Positions 37,651 through 46,011 of a DNA stretch of 64,000 bases are shown here, piece after piece (positions within the stretch are counted from its first letter, which is position 1; the number at the start of each line of letters is the position of its first letter). The stretch is from Bradyrhizobium sp. cir1. GTDB lineage: Bacteria > Pseudomonadota > Alphaproteobacteria > Rhizobiales > Xanthobacteraceae. The translations under genes were made by a program, and so were the position numbers. The notes beneath the pieces were generated by a model. It was given only the letters and a program-made list of their open reading frames with translations. It was not told where the DNA came from and did not search any database. The stretch lies in assembly GCF_014198245.1 (NCBI RefSeq), contig NZ_JACIHE010000033.1, positions 1 to 64,000 of the forward strand, read 5' to 3'.

Positions 37651-37675
37651 TTCTTCGGGTCCGCGCTATTCATTC

Positions 37676-37845
37676 CGGCGTCGTCCCGGCCTAGTGCGCA
37701 ATTGCGCACGGGGGCCGGGACCCATAACCACCAACGGTTATTGTTGGAAAAGATAGCGGCTCCAGCGTTGGCTCAAAACGAACATTCGTGGCTATGGGTC
37801 CCGGCCCCCCGTGCGCAATTGCGCACTAGGCCGGGGACGACGCCG
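37676..37845. repeat. Hairpin repeat family C, copy 2 (long near-perfect palindrome)
   Basis: The left arm (from 37676, CGGCGTCGTCCCGG) and right arm (to 37845) are inverse copies over about 50 bases with only two single-base indels, around a centre of about 65 bases. Each arm contains TGCGCAATTGCGCA and GGGCCGGGACCCATA or its inverse. It lies behind hslU. The first family C copy is at 7181-7336. Confidence 0.88.
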
Positions 37846-37870
37846 ACAGTTGACGCGCGCCGGGTGCCAC

Positions 37871-38995
37871 GTGCTCGCTAATCTCCGCCAAAACCCCTGG
37901 CGGCTCCTGCTCGCGATCAACGCCGCATTCATCGCCGGCGTGTTCATCCACAAGATCCAGCTGCCGCCTTACGTCCCCTATATCCATCTCCTCGTCGACT
38001 ACCATTTCGGCTTCATCAAGCGCGCGCTGATCGGGGCGATCGTCGCGCTGTTCACCGCGAAGGTGCCGGTCTGGCTGGTGTTCGCGCTCGGCGGCGTGAC
38101 CTGGCTGGTGACGTTCGGGCTCTATGCAAAACTGTTCCAGAGGACGTTCGGCTTCACCGCGAAGACGCTGCCGTTGTTCGTCTTCACCGCGGGCTCGCCG
38201 TTCTTCCTGAAGAATTTCATGCACACGCTCGGCCATTTCGACATCTATGGCTGCGCGCTGGCGATCGTCCTCCTGCTGATGCCGGCCCGCTCGTTGCTGT
38301 TCGTGGCTGTGGCCGCGCTGTTCTCCATCGTGCTGGTGCTGATCCACCACATTCATCTCTTGATGTACGTGCCGACGATCATCACCATCGTGGTGATCAG
38401 GCATTATCTCGCTTACAGCAACAATCGCACTAACGTCGCATTCGGCGTGATCGCCCTCGCCGTCGTCTCTGCGCTGTTCTTCGCCGCGCAATTCCTGGGA
38501 ACGATGCCGATCCCGGAGGCGGACTTCGTCGCGTATCTGAAGACCCGGATGGCCGATCCGTCCCGCACGGACCTGCTGCAATTTGCCTACATCTGGTATC
38601 AGCCGCTGGCGAAGGAGATCTCGGACACCTGGGGCCGCCTGCCGCACAACATCCTCGGCGTGCCCGTGTTCGCGCTGCTGATCTGGCTGCACACGCCGCT
38701 GTGGCGCTTCTTTGCCAACCTGATCGGCGCGCTCGACAGCGATCTGCACAAGCGGTTCGTCGTCGCGGCGCTGATCGGCGTCAGCCTCGGCTATCTCGTG
38801 ATGTTCGCGATGGTGTTCGACTATTCGCGCTGGATCTCGAACTGGGCCGTCTGCATGTTCCTGATCCTGCATGCGGTGAAGATGCTGCCGGCAAAGCAGG
38901 AAGCTGCGCTGATCCCGGAGGAGGATCAGAAGACCAACATCTTCGGCCTGATCATCACCTTGATCCCGCGCGTCGGCATCGTCCGGCCGTTCTAA
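37871..38995 (+). CDS. Polytopic membrane protein of unknown function
   Basis: A 374-residue integral membrane protein with about nine hydrophobic helices and loops rich in His, Phe and Tyr (for example HIHLLMYVP and MHTLGHFDIYG). The layout, with a luminal-type loop containing YHFGFIKR after the first helix, recalls GT-C-like or polymerase-like membrane proteins, but I cannot assign a family. GTG at 37871 is the likely start, as the frame further up runs through the repeat. Its stop overlaps the convergent Smr gene stop by 4 bases. Confidence 0.72.
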   Translation: MLANLRQNPWRLLLAINAAFIAGVFIHKIQLPPYVPYIHLLVDYHFGFIKRALIGAIVALFTAKVPVWLVFALGGVTWLVTFGLYAKLFQRTFGFTAKTLPLFVFTAGSPFFLKNFMHTLGHFDIYGCALAIVLLLMPARSLLFVAVAALFSIVLVLIHHIHLLMYVPTIITIVVIRHYLAYSNNRTNVAFGVIALAVVSALFFAAQFLGTMPIPEADFVAYLKTRMADPSRTDLLQFAYIWYQPLAKEISDTWGRLPHNILGVPVFALLIWLHTPLWRFFANLIGALDSDLHKRFVVAALIGVSLGYLVMFAMVFDYSRWISNWAVCMFLILHAVKMLPAKQEAALIPEEDQKTNIFGLIITLIPRVGIVRPF

Positions 38996-39582
38996 CCCCT
39001 CGCCCGCCTGATCCGCACATACAGCGCGCCCTCGCCGCCATGGCCGATATGCGCCGTCTCGAAGCCGACAACGAAGGCGCGGAATTCGGGCAGGCTCAGC
39101 CATTCCGGCACCTGGCGGCGCAGCACGCCGCTTTCGCCGCCGCTGCGGCCCTTGCCGGTGATGACGAGCACGAAGGTCAGGCCGTCATGATGGGCCCGGT
39201 GCAGGAAGCCGGTGAGCGCGCGATGGGCGCGCATCTGGGTCATGCCGTGCAGGTCGAGCCGCGCCTCGATCTCGCTGCGGCCGCGCGACAGTTTTGCGCG
39301 CTCGCGCTTGCCGAGCGGCGCCAACGGCGGGACCGACGGTTTCGCGACACGGGGCGCCGGCGCAGCGGCAACCGGCCTTGCCGATGGCGAAGGCCGGGCC
39401 ACCTGGACCACGGGCGAAGGCCCGGCGGGCGGCGCAGCATGTGCCTTGGCCGCGCGATGCTTCCTGAGCGGCTTGACCTGCCTTGCGACCGTATCCCACA
39501 GCTCGCGCTCCTCCTCGCTCAGCGCGCGGCGGCGCGGCGAGGGGCGGGGCTCCAGCACGGGCGGACGGGACGATCGCTTCAT
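38992..39582 (-). CDS. Smr domain protein
   Basis: A 196-residue protein: a basic, Pro/Ala-rich disordered first half (RPPVLEPRPSPRRRALSEEE...) and a C-terminal Smr domain (about 105-190) with LDLHGMTQMRAHRALTGFL and VLVITGKGRSGGESGVLRRQVPEWL. Smr domains are nucleases acting on DNA or stalled-ribosome mRNA (MutS2, SmrB); the LDLHG and GKG motifs are intact, so activity is plausible. The start overlaps the mltA stop by 4 bases, so the two are coupled. Confidence 0.92.
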   Translation of the reverse strand: MKRSSRPPVLEPRPSPRRRALSEEERELWDTVARQVKPLRKHRAAKAHAAPPAGPSPVVQVARPSPSARPVAAAPAPRVAKPSVPPLAPLGKRERAKLSRGRSEIEARLDLHGMTQMRAHRALTGFLHRAHHDGLTFVLVITGKGRSGGESGVLRRQVPEWLSLPEFRAFVVGFETAHIGHGGEGALYVRIRRARG

Positions 39583-41108
39583 TGCTGCCGATGGGGACGA
39601 TTCTTCACGGGTCGCCGCGGCTCGGAGGCAGGCTCGATCGCGGGACGCGGCACCGGTAGCGGCACAGGACCGGCGATGGCAACCGTTTCGCTCTTGCCAG
39701 GCGTCGCGGCGGCAGCAGCTGTGCCCGTCTTGGCCGGATCGGTTTGCGGAAACAGCTTTGCGATTTTCTCCGAGGGACGCGGATCCGGTACCGGCAGCCG
39801 TGCGCCCCTCACCGAGGGATCGAGGTCCTTCGGGACCAACATGACAAAGTGCATGGGATGGCGCAGCCGGCCGGAGACGCGGCCGGCCTCCTGCCCGGCG
39901 CCGAAATAGAGATCGGCACGCGCGGGGCCGATGATGGCCGAGCCGGTGTCCTGCGCGATCATCAGTCGATGGAACGAGGTCTTGGTACGTTCGGACTCGA
40001 TCGGCAGCTCGCCCTCGATGAAGAACGGCGTGCCATAGACATGCAGCGATTTGTCGACCGCGATCGAGCGTCCCGCCGTCAGCGGAATGCCTTGCGCACC
40101 CACCGCCTCGTCCTTGTCGGAGAGGTTGACCTCGCGGAAGAAGATGTAGGCGCGGTTCTGGCGGCGCAGCTCCTTGGCGCCATCAGGATTCTGCGTCATC
40201 CACTCCCTGATCTTCTGCATCGACATCTCCTCTTTCGGAATGATGCCGCGCTCGATCAGGATGCGTCCCACCGCCGTGTAGGGATAGCCGTTATAGGCGT
40301 CGTAATTGAGCCGGAGCGTCGTGCCGTCCTCGAACTTGATCCGCGCCGAGCCCTGGATCTGCGCGAACAACAGATCGGTCGGGTCTTTCAGCCAGGCGAC
40401 CTCCAGCCCGCGGCCGGCGATCTTGCCGTCCTCGATCTCGCCGCGGTCGTAATAGGGCACCAGCTTGCGGCGGCCGATCTTGCGGTAGACCGGGCCCTTG
40501 TTGGGCAGGCTGACCGAGTCCTGCTTGTAGCCGCGCACGAACAGGTTCGAGGGCCGGCGATAGACCGGGACATTGTAGACGTCGGTCTGCGTGCGCGATC
40601 CCTCGAGTACCGGCTCGTAATAGCCGGTGACGAAACCGTCGGGCTCCCCTAAGCGGGAGATGCGCAGCGGCGCGAAATTCTCCTCGAAGAATGTCTTCGC
40701 CTTGGCGTCGTCGCTGAGCTCGAGCGATTTGGCGACCCGGCAGGGCTCGCTAAGCGATGCCCCCAGCGCCTTTGGCTCGGAAGCGCCGTTCTGAGCATTG
40801 ACCGACTTGCAGCTGGCGCGAAATGTCTTGTAGGCGGCGAGATGATCGTCGTCGCTCCAGCCTTTCACGTCGGTCCAGGCCAGCGGCAAATATTGCGCGC
40901 CTGAGATCTCGAATGGCAGGGGCAGCTGCGGATAGGGCAAGGCCCGCGGCGGGGTAGCGGCCAATTGCGGGGGACGGTGATGGTGGCTGCGATAGTGGCG
41001 CCGAGCCGCCTCGGCGCCGAGCGAAAACGCCGACAGCACGACGACACCCGCGCAGAACGCCGTCGCGCTGTTCTTGAGAAAGAGCTTAATTCGCGCTTCC
41101 GGTGCCAA
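39579..41108 (-). CDS. mltA: Membrane-bound lytic murein transglycosylase A
   Basis: Cleaves peptidoglycan glycan strands to give 1,6-anhydro-muropeptides in the periplasm. After a signal segment (KNSATAFCAGVVVLSAFSLGAEA) come the double-psi barrel MltA domain with VTGYYEPVLEGSR, and the 3D domain with QDTGSAIIGPARADLYFGAG, which carries the catalytic Asp. A Pro/Ala-rich tail follows. The start is uncertain: no ATG or GTG lies near. I give TTG 41108, which has GGAAG upstream and overlaps the Tim44-like gene; an ATT at 41090 touching that gene's stop is the alternative. Confidence 0.9.
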   Translation of the reverse strand: MAPEARIKLFLKNSATAFCAGVVVLSAFSLGAEAARRHYRSHHHRPPQLAATPPRALPYPQLPLPFEISGAQYLPLAWTDVKGWSDDDHLAAYKTFRASCKSVNAQNGASEPKALGASLSEPCRVAKSLELSDDAKAKTFFEENFAPLRISRLGEPDGFVTGYYEPVLEGSRTQTDVYNVPVYRRPSNLFVRGYKQDSVSLPNKGPVYRKIGRRKLVPYYDRGEIEDGKIAGRGLEVAWLKDPTDLLFAQIQGSARIKFEDGTTLRLNYDAYNGYPYTAVGRILIERGIIPKEEMSMQKIREWMTQNPDGAKELRRQNRAYIFFREVNLSDKDEAVGAQGIPLTAGRSIAVDKSLHVYGTPFFIEGELPIESERTKTSFHRLMIAQDTGSAIIGPARADLYFGAGQEAGRVSGRLRHPMHFVMLVPKDLDPSVRGARLPVPDPRPSEKIAKLFPQTDPAKTGTAAAAATPGKSETVAIAGPVPLPVPRPAIEPASEPRRPVKNRPHRQQ

Positions 41109-41793
41109 CCAGCTTCCAGTTCGGATCGCGAGAGGTGGTGTCGCGGGCGAAAGTCCAGATATCGGTGATGTCGGCAACCGTGTCGGCGCTGCCGTCGACG
41201 ATGTTGCCGGCCCTGTCGCGGGTGGCCGAGATCATCTGCGAGACGAAGCGGATCGTGAGTTGGGCAGTGCGGTCGCGCAGCTCGGCGCCGACCAGCTCGG
41301 CCTTGTCGATCGAGACGAAGCGCGTCTCGGTCTTCTGCTCGTTCTTCTCGCGCTCCTTGATCGCGGCGTCGAAGCTTTCATAGACATCCGACGACAGCAG
41401 GTCGCGCAGCGCGCGGCGATCGCCATTGGCAAAGGCCAGCACGATCATCTCATAGGCGCCGCGGGCGCCCGAGATGAAGTGGCGCGGATCGAAGGTGGAA
41501 TCCCTCTCGACGATGGCATCGAGACCCTGGGCCAGTGCGGTGCCCGGTTCAGCCAGACCCTTCCAGCGGTCGCTGGGCGCGGCCGGCTCGGCCGTCGGCG
41601 CCAGCGGAGCCTGGTCGATCACCTTGCCCGGCATGGTCACGACGTTCTTGTCCTGGGCACCCCCCAGCGCATTGCGGGCGGCCGTGTGATCGAACGGAGG
41701 CCGCTCGTTGCCCGTGCGCTGTCCCAGCACGCTGCGCAGCCTCAGAAAGATGAAGACCGCCAACGCCAGGAAGATGATGGTGTAGATGTCCAC
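41086..41793 (-). CDS. Tim44-like domain protein
   Basis: A 235-residue membrane-anchored protein with one N-terminal helix (YTIIFLALAVFIFLRL, about 4-20), a Pro/Ala-rich spacer and a C-terminal Tim44-like domain (about 85-230) with FISGARGAYEMIVLAFANGD and a beta-sheet half ending DPNWKLVGTG. Homologues of mitochondrial Tim44 (TimA) are a fixed part of this neighbourhood in alphaproteobacteria; the bacterial role is not established, with envelope protein handling suspected. Start codon GTG. It is divergent from secB. Confidence 0.9.
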   Translation of the reverse strand: MDIYTIIFLALAVFIFLRLRSVLGQRTGNERPPFDHTAARNALGGAQDKNVVTMPGKVIDQAPLAPTAEPAAPSDRWKGLAEPGTALAQGLDAIVERDSTFDPRHFISGARGAYEMIVLAFANGDRRALRDLLSSDVYESFDAAIKEREKNEQKTETRFVSIDKAELVGAELRDRTAQLTIRFVSQMISATRDRAGNIVDGSADTVADITDIWTFARDTTSRDPNWKLVGTGSAN

Positions 41794-42214
41794 GTCGTAT
41801 TCGCTTTCTGGTCTTTGCTCTGGGTCTTCGCTTCGGGGTCGTCGCCGGGAAAATCAATCCGGCCAGTAGACCGTTCCATACGGAAACGGCAAGTTTACAT
41901 CACCATTTTAGGTCCGCGCGTCTGGTCCCTGGGATGTAGGCACGAAATCTTGCCTGGCCAATGGCGCCTTTTGGCACAGCAGTAAGTGTAGCGCGTTTTA
42001 TGCTTAAGGGGAAACCCGATCCTGCCCGGAAATCGCGTATCTTCAATCATTTAAGGCGCGATTTCGGCGAAAGGCCGCCCTGAACGTCACAGTTGCGGGC
42101 ACGGTCTGGATTCCCCACCCGGGACCGTTCGTCCTTGTGGAACGAGGTGGCCCTATGTTAGCCAACCGCCGCGAAATTCAGCCCAAATCGGGTAACGGGT
42201 AAGGAGACACTTCG
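41794..42214. other. Non-coding gap between the Tim44-like gene and secB
   Basis: A 421-base divergent gap with no supportable gene. It presumably holds both promoters. A clear ribosome site AAGGAG (42201-42206) precedes secB. In several relatives a small fxsA gene lies in this position; nothing resembling it is seen. No repeat of families A to E is present. Confidence 0.55.
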
Positions 42215-42703
42215 ATGACCAACGGTAACGGCACCCCTCCCGAGGCGGCCCAGGCACCCCAGCTTAACGTACTGGCGCAATACACCAAGGACCTGTCGTT
42301 CGAAAATCCGAACGCGCCGAGCTCGCTCCAGCAGCAGGGCCAGCCGCCCCAGATCAACATCCAGATCAATGTCGGCGCCAATAACCTCAGCGAGCAGGAG
42401 TTCGAGGTGACGCTGACGGTCGAAGGCAAGGCCGAGACCGCGGGCAAGGTGATGTTCTCGTTCGAGCTCGCCTATGCTGGCGTGTTCCGGATCGTCAACG
42501 TGCCGAAGGAGAACCTGCACCCGCTGGTCATGATCGAATGCCCGCGCCTGCTGTTCCCGTTCGCCCGTGAGATCATCGCAACCGCGGTGCGCGACGGCGG
42601 GTTCCCGCCGCTGATGCTGGACCCGGTCGATTTCGTCGGTCTCTATCGCCAGAACATGGAACGGCAAATGGCCGCCCAGGGTGGCCAGACCGGCCAGGCC
42701 TAA
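42215..42703 (+). CDS. secB: Protein-export chaperone SecB
   Basis: Homotetrameric cytosolic chaperone of 162 residues that keeps preproteins unfolded and passes them to SecA. The core LNVLAQYTKDLSFENPNAP and INIQINVGANNLSEQEFEVTLTVEGKA is highly typical, as is ECPRLLFPFAREIIATAVRDGGFPPLMLDPVDF. The N-terminus and tail are flexible. Strong ribosome site eight bases before ATG. Its stop lies ten bases from the convergent dnaQ stop, and TAAGC/GCTTA across the two stops could form a short hairpin. Confidence 0.98.
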   Translation: MTNGNGTPPEAAQAPQLNVLAQYTKDLSFENPNAPSSLQQQGQPPQINIQINVGANNLSEQEFEVTLTVEGKAETAGKVMFSFELAYAGVFRIVNVPKENLHPLVMIECPRLLFPFAREIIATAVRDGGFPPLMLDPVDFVGLYRQNMERQMAAQGGQTGQA

Positions 42704-42712
42704 GCTACAGGC

Positions 42713-43429
42713 TTAACCAGCCGGAAGGGCGACTGGAGCGGCGAGATACTCGTTCCAGATCGCCTTTTCGCCCATCGTTGCGATGAAGGCCCGATGGGCC
42801 TCCCGCTCGGCATCTGAAACCCGCGGCGCGAGCGGTACTGACCGCTGCCGCCGCGGCGTATCGCCGGCGGAACTGACGCGAATCTCTTCGCCCTCCGAAG
42901 CCAGCAGCAGCTGCGACTGCCGCGCTCCCACCAGATCGACATAGACTTCTGCGAGCAGTTCTGCGTCGAGCAGCGCGCCGTGCTTGGTGCGGTGTGAATT
43001 GTCGATCGCATAGCGCGAGCAGAGATCGTCGAGCCGGTTCGACACGCCGGGATGCTTGCGGCGCGCCAGCAGCAGCGTATCGACCAGCCGCTCGCGCGGG
43101 ATCGCCGCGCGCTTGATCTTGTCGAGCTCGGCATTGATGAAGCTGATGTCGAACGAGGCGTTGTGGATCACCAGCGGCGCATCGCCGATGAACTCCAGAA
43201 ACGCATCGACGACCTCGTGGAACAGCGGCTTCGTCGAGAGGAATTCGGCCGACAGCCCGTGCACGGCAAAGGCTTCCGCCGGCATGTCCCGTTCGGGGTT
43301 GATATAGACGTGATACGTCTGTCCCGTCGGCATGCGGTTGAAAATTTCGACGCAGCCGATTTCGACCAGGCGATCGCCACGGAGCGGATCGAGGCCGGTG
43401 GTTTCGGTGTCGAGGACGATTTCGCGCAT
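42713..43429 (-). CDS. dnaQ: DNA polymerase III epsilon subunit (proofreading exonuclease)
   Basis: A 238-residue DEDDh 3'-5' exonuclease that proofreads for the replicative polymerase. Exo I is VLDTETTGLDP (Asp7, Glu9), Exo II lies in LVIHNASFDISFINAEL, Exo III in HGALLDAELLAEVY. The C-terminal tail that holds the alpha subunit is present. ATG 43429 fits the family; an in-frame TTG six codons upstream is unlikely. It forms a leftward run with coaE, maf and ppsR, the conserved order to one side of the alphaproteobacterial origin. Confidence 0.97.
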   Translation of the reverse strand: MREIVLDTETTGLDPLRGDRLVEIGCVEIFNRMPTGQTYHVYINPERDMPAEAFAVHGLSAEFLSTKPLFHEVVDAFLEFIGDAPLVIHNASFDISFINAELDKIKRAAIPRERLVDTLLLARRKHPGVSNRLDDLCSRYAIDNSHRTKHGALLDAELLAEVYVDLVGARQSQLLLASEGEEIRVSSAGDTPRRQRSVPLAPRVSDAEREAHRAFIATMGEKAIWNEYLAAPVALPAG

Positions 43430-43468
43430 GATCGGGAGGCCGTGCAAGAAGTCTTGTAAGTCGGCGAA

Positions 43469-44068
43469 TCAGGTTCGCCGCTGCGGCATCTTAACGACCT
43501 CGGCCAGGATGTGCTTGATTTGGGCGCGCACCGGCTCAAGTCCGTGTGAGGTATCCACCACGAAATCGGCCCGCTTGCGCTTCTCGGCATCGGGCGTCTG
43601 CTTGGCGATGATGGCATCGAGCTTGGCCGCGTCCATCGTGCCGCGCGCCAGCACCCGCTCGCGCTGGAGTTCCGGCGAGGTCGATACCACGACCACCGCG
43701 TCGACCCGCTTCTCGCCGCCGGTCTCGAACAGCAGCGGGATGTCCAGCACCACGACCGGCGCCTTGGCGGCCTCGGCGTCGGCAAAGAACTTCTTCCGGG
43801 AGGCACCGAGCATCGGATGGACGATCTGCTCGAGCTGCTTGATCGCGGCGGGATCGTGCACCACGCGCGCAGACAGTTTGGGACGATCGACCTTGCCGTT
43901 GACGGTGGTGCCGGGGAAGGCGGCCTCGATCGCCGGCGCCGCTTCGCCCTCGTAGAGCTGATGCACGGCGGCGTCGGCGTCATAGACGGGCACGCCGGCC
44001 TCCGCGAACAATTTCGCGGTGGTGGATTTGCCCATCCCGATCGAGCCGGTCAGTCCCAGGATCCGCAT
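43469..44068 (-). CDS. coaE: Dephospho-CoA kinase
   Basis: Last step of coenzyme A synthesis, phosphorylating the ribose 3'-OH of dephospho-CoA. A 199-residue P-loop kinase: GLTGSIGMGKST at residues 5-16, then VYDADAAVHQLYEG and VLDIPLLFETGGEKRVDAVVVV. ATG 44068 has GGCAGGG directly upstream; a GTG at 44095 overlapping the maf stop (GTGA) is the alternative start. In many relatives aroE separates maf and coaE; here it does not. Confidence 0.96.
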   Translation of the reverse strand: MRILGLTGSIGMGKSTTAKLFAEAGVPVYDADAAVHQLYEGEAAPAIEAAFPGTTVNGKVDRPKLSARVVHDPAAIKQLEQIVHPMLGASRKKFFADAEAAKAPVVVLDIPLLFETGGEKRVDAVVVVSTSPELQRERVLARGTMDAAKLDAIIAKQTPDAEKRKRADFVVDTSHGLEPVRAQIKHILAEVVKMPQRRT

Positions 44069-44091
44069 CAGCGCCCTGCCATCTCCGTCAT

Positions 44092-44700
44092 TCACACCGC
44101 AATTAGCTGTTCGCTCCGCAGGAACGCAAGCAGCGGCAGCAGCGGCAGGCCGAGAATGGTGAAATGGTCGCCCTCGATGCGCTCGAACAGATGGATGCCG
44201 AGACCCTCGAGCTGATAGGCGCCGACGCTTCTGGTCACGGCATCGCCGGCGGCGTCGAGATAGGCCGAGAGTTCGGCCTCGCTCATCTGCCGCATGGTCA
44301 TGCGCGCCACCGAGACATCCTCGAAAACGATCTTGCCGTCCCGGGCCACGGCCACGGCGGAATTCAGCTCGTGCGTCTTACCGGCGAGATCGCGCAGCTG
44401 CGCCAGCGCCTGCGGGCGGCCGGCCGGCTTGTTGAAGAGACGGCTGCCGAGAGCCAGCGTCTGGTCGGCGCCGATCACATAGCTTCCGGGACGATCGGCA
44501 GAGACTGCCTTGGCTTTTTCGCGGGCCAGGAGCAGCGCGATCTCGCGCGGATTGCTGAGATTGGAGCTCGCCTGGATGCCGCGCTCGTCGATGTCAGCCG
44601 TGACGGCCTCGAATTCGAGCCCGGCATTGGCCAGCAGCATTTTTCGCGCGCTGCTTTGCGAAGCCAGGATCAACGGAGATGTGCCGCGCCACAGACCCAT
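44092..44700 (-). CDS. maf: Maf/YceF family nucleoside triphosphate pyrophosphatase
   Basis: House-cleaning pyrophosphatase of 202 residues that removes modified or non-canonical nucleotides. Features: LILASQSSARKMLLANAGLEFE at the N-terminus, AREKAKAVS, the catalytic Asp in VIGADQTLALG, and the C-terminal QLEGLGIHLFERIEGDHFTILGLPLLPLLAFL. The wording ASQSSAR and the QLEGLG motif resemble the YceF side of the family. ATG 44700 lies eight bases after the ppsR stop. The frame is open upstream but overlaps ppsR without similarity. Confidence 0.93.
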   Translation of the reverse strand: MGLWRGTSPLILASQSSARKMLLANAGLEFEAVTADIDERGIQASSNLSNPREIALLLAREKAKAVSADRPGSYVIGADQTLALGSRLFNKPAGRPQALAQLRDLAGKTHELNSAVAVARDGKIVFEDVSVARMTMRQMSEAELSAYLDAAGDAVTRSVGAYQLEGLGIHLFERIEGDHFTILGLPLLPLLAFLRSEQLIAV

Positions 44701-44708
44701 CGCGACAA

Positions 44709-45554
44709 CTATTCCGAGGGCCGGTTGCGCTGGCGATCGCTGTAAAGCTTCATGATCGCCGCGGCGGTTTCCTCGATCGAACGCCGCGTGACGTCGAGCA
44801 GCGGCCAATCGTGCTTGGCGCTCAGCTTGCGGGCGAACGCGACTTCCTCGGTGACCGACTGTCTGTCGGTATAGGTATCGCTGCCGCTGCCGGATTCGGC
44901 GCCCATGGAGAGCAGGCGGTTCTGGCGGATCTGGATCAGGCGCTCCGGCGTCGCATGCAGGCTCACCACCAGCGGACGCGTCAGCGTCTCCAGCTGCGCC
45001 GGAACGGGAATGCCGGGCACCAGCGGCACGTTCGCCGTGCGGATGCCGCGATTGGCAAGATAGATCGATGTCGGCGTCTTCGAGGTGCGGGACACACCGA
45101 CCAGAACCACGTCGGCCTCGTCGAGACCTTCGACATGCTGACCATCGTCATGGATCATCGTGTAGTTCAACGCGTCGATACGCTTGAAATATTCCGCGTT
45201 GAGCACGTGCTGGGCGCCGACGCGTCCCGTGGTCGCTGCTCCCAGATAAGCCTCGAACAGCTGCATCACCGGCCCGATGATCGAGAGGCTGGGAACATTG
45301 ATCTGCTTGCACTTGTCCTCGAGCCTGGCGACCAGATCCTTCTCGAGCAGCGTGAACAGCACGATCCCCGGTGCTTCCTCGATCTCGTCGAGCACCCGGT
45401 CGAGCTGCTTCTGGCTCCGCACCAGCGGATAGACATGCTCGACCGGCGTCACATTGGCGTACTGCGCGGCGACCGCGCGCGCGACGGTGATCAGCGTCTC
45501 GCCGGTGGAGTCGGAGACCAGATGCAGATGGAAATAATTGTTCGAGGTCGGCAC
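44709..45554 (-). CDS. ppsR: Pyruvate, phosphate dikinase/PEP synthase regulatory protein (kinase/pyrophosphorylase)
   Basis: A 281-residue DUF299 protein that switches pyruvate, phosphate dikinase or PEP synthase on and off by ADP-dependent phosphorylation and Pi-dependent dephosphorylation. The N-terminal FHLHLVSDSTGETL and the P-loop VLVGVSRTSKTPTSIYLANRG are the family's key motifs; LDVTRRSIEETAAAI closes the domain. Start codon is GTG (45554) with AAAGAG upstream. Its homologue is the first gene left of the Caulobacter origin, and here too it borders the candidate oriC. Confidence 0.95.
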   Translation of the reverse strand: MPTSNNYFHLHLVSDSTGETLITVARAVAAQYANVTPVEHVYPLVRSQKQLDRVLDEIEEAPGIVLFTLLEKDLVARLEDKCKQINVPSLSIIGPVMQLFEAYLGAATTGRVGAQHVLNAEYFKRIDALNYTMIHDDGQHVEGLDEADVVLVGVSRTSKTPTSIYLANRGIRTANVPLVPGIPVPAQLETLTRPLVVSLHATPERLIQIRQNRLLSMGAESGSGSDTYTDRQSVTEEVAFARKLSAKHDWPLLDVTRRSIEETAAAIMKLYSDRQRNRPSE

Positions 45555-46011
45555 AAAAACTCTTTGGATGAGGGCGCGGTGGTTTGTGGATTTCTGTGGA
45601 GCTTAACCCCTCGGAAAGGGATGTGCGACACCAGGGACGGGACAAGTGCCAATTTTCTTCACACCGCTGCCCGTCAGAACAAGTCCCGCACCTCTCGATG
45701 CGGGAAACGGGATTGCGCGAATAAGCCTCTTGATAAGCTGCCGATCGGCCAGCGCAAGCCTTTGAGCGCGGATGACTTATCGGAACAGGCCGGACCTGCG
45801 CAGGATATGTTGATGAATGTGAACAAGCGCGGGTGAAGTGGCGGACGGAATTGTGTGAGTCCAATCCACGGTCACTCAGACTCAAACCTTTAAGAATCTA
45901 AGATTCTAGATTTGAGGAAGGCGCTACGGACGGATATGTGTGCAGGTGAGACCTTAACGAGTTCTTACTATCCCCAGCTCCTTTCGCTGGGCATCAATCC
46001 GGACCGCGAAA
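45555..46011. other. Candidate chromosomal replication origin (oriC)
   Basis: A 457-base gap between divergent ppsR and hemJ. DnaA-box-like 9-mers (7 of 9 to TTATCCACA): AAATCCACA (minus, 45585-45593), TTATCAAGA (minus, 45728-45736), TTGTTCACA (minus, 45818-45826) and CTATCCCCA (plus, 45968-45976), with weaker TGTGGAGCT at 45595 and CAATCCACG at 45862. An AT-richer stretch (45887-45920) carries the inverted repeat AGAATC-TAA-GATTCT (45893-45907). Four GANTC sites crowd 45857-45906. Genes on both sides point away. The Caulobacter origin occupies the corresponding place. No box is a perfect consensus match. Confidence 0.68.

Noticed and set aside
41971..41990. TTGGCAC resembling the first half of a sigma-54 promoter upstream of secB
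   Set aside because: No TTGC at the required spacing of five bases, so the second half is missing.
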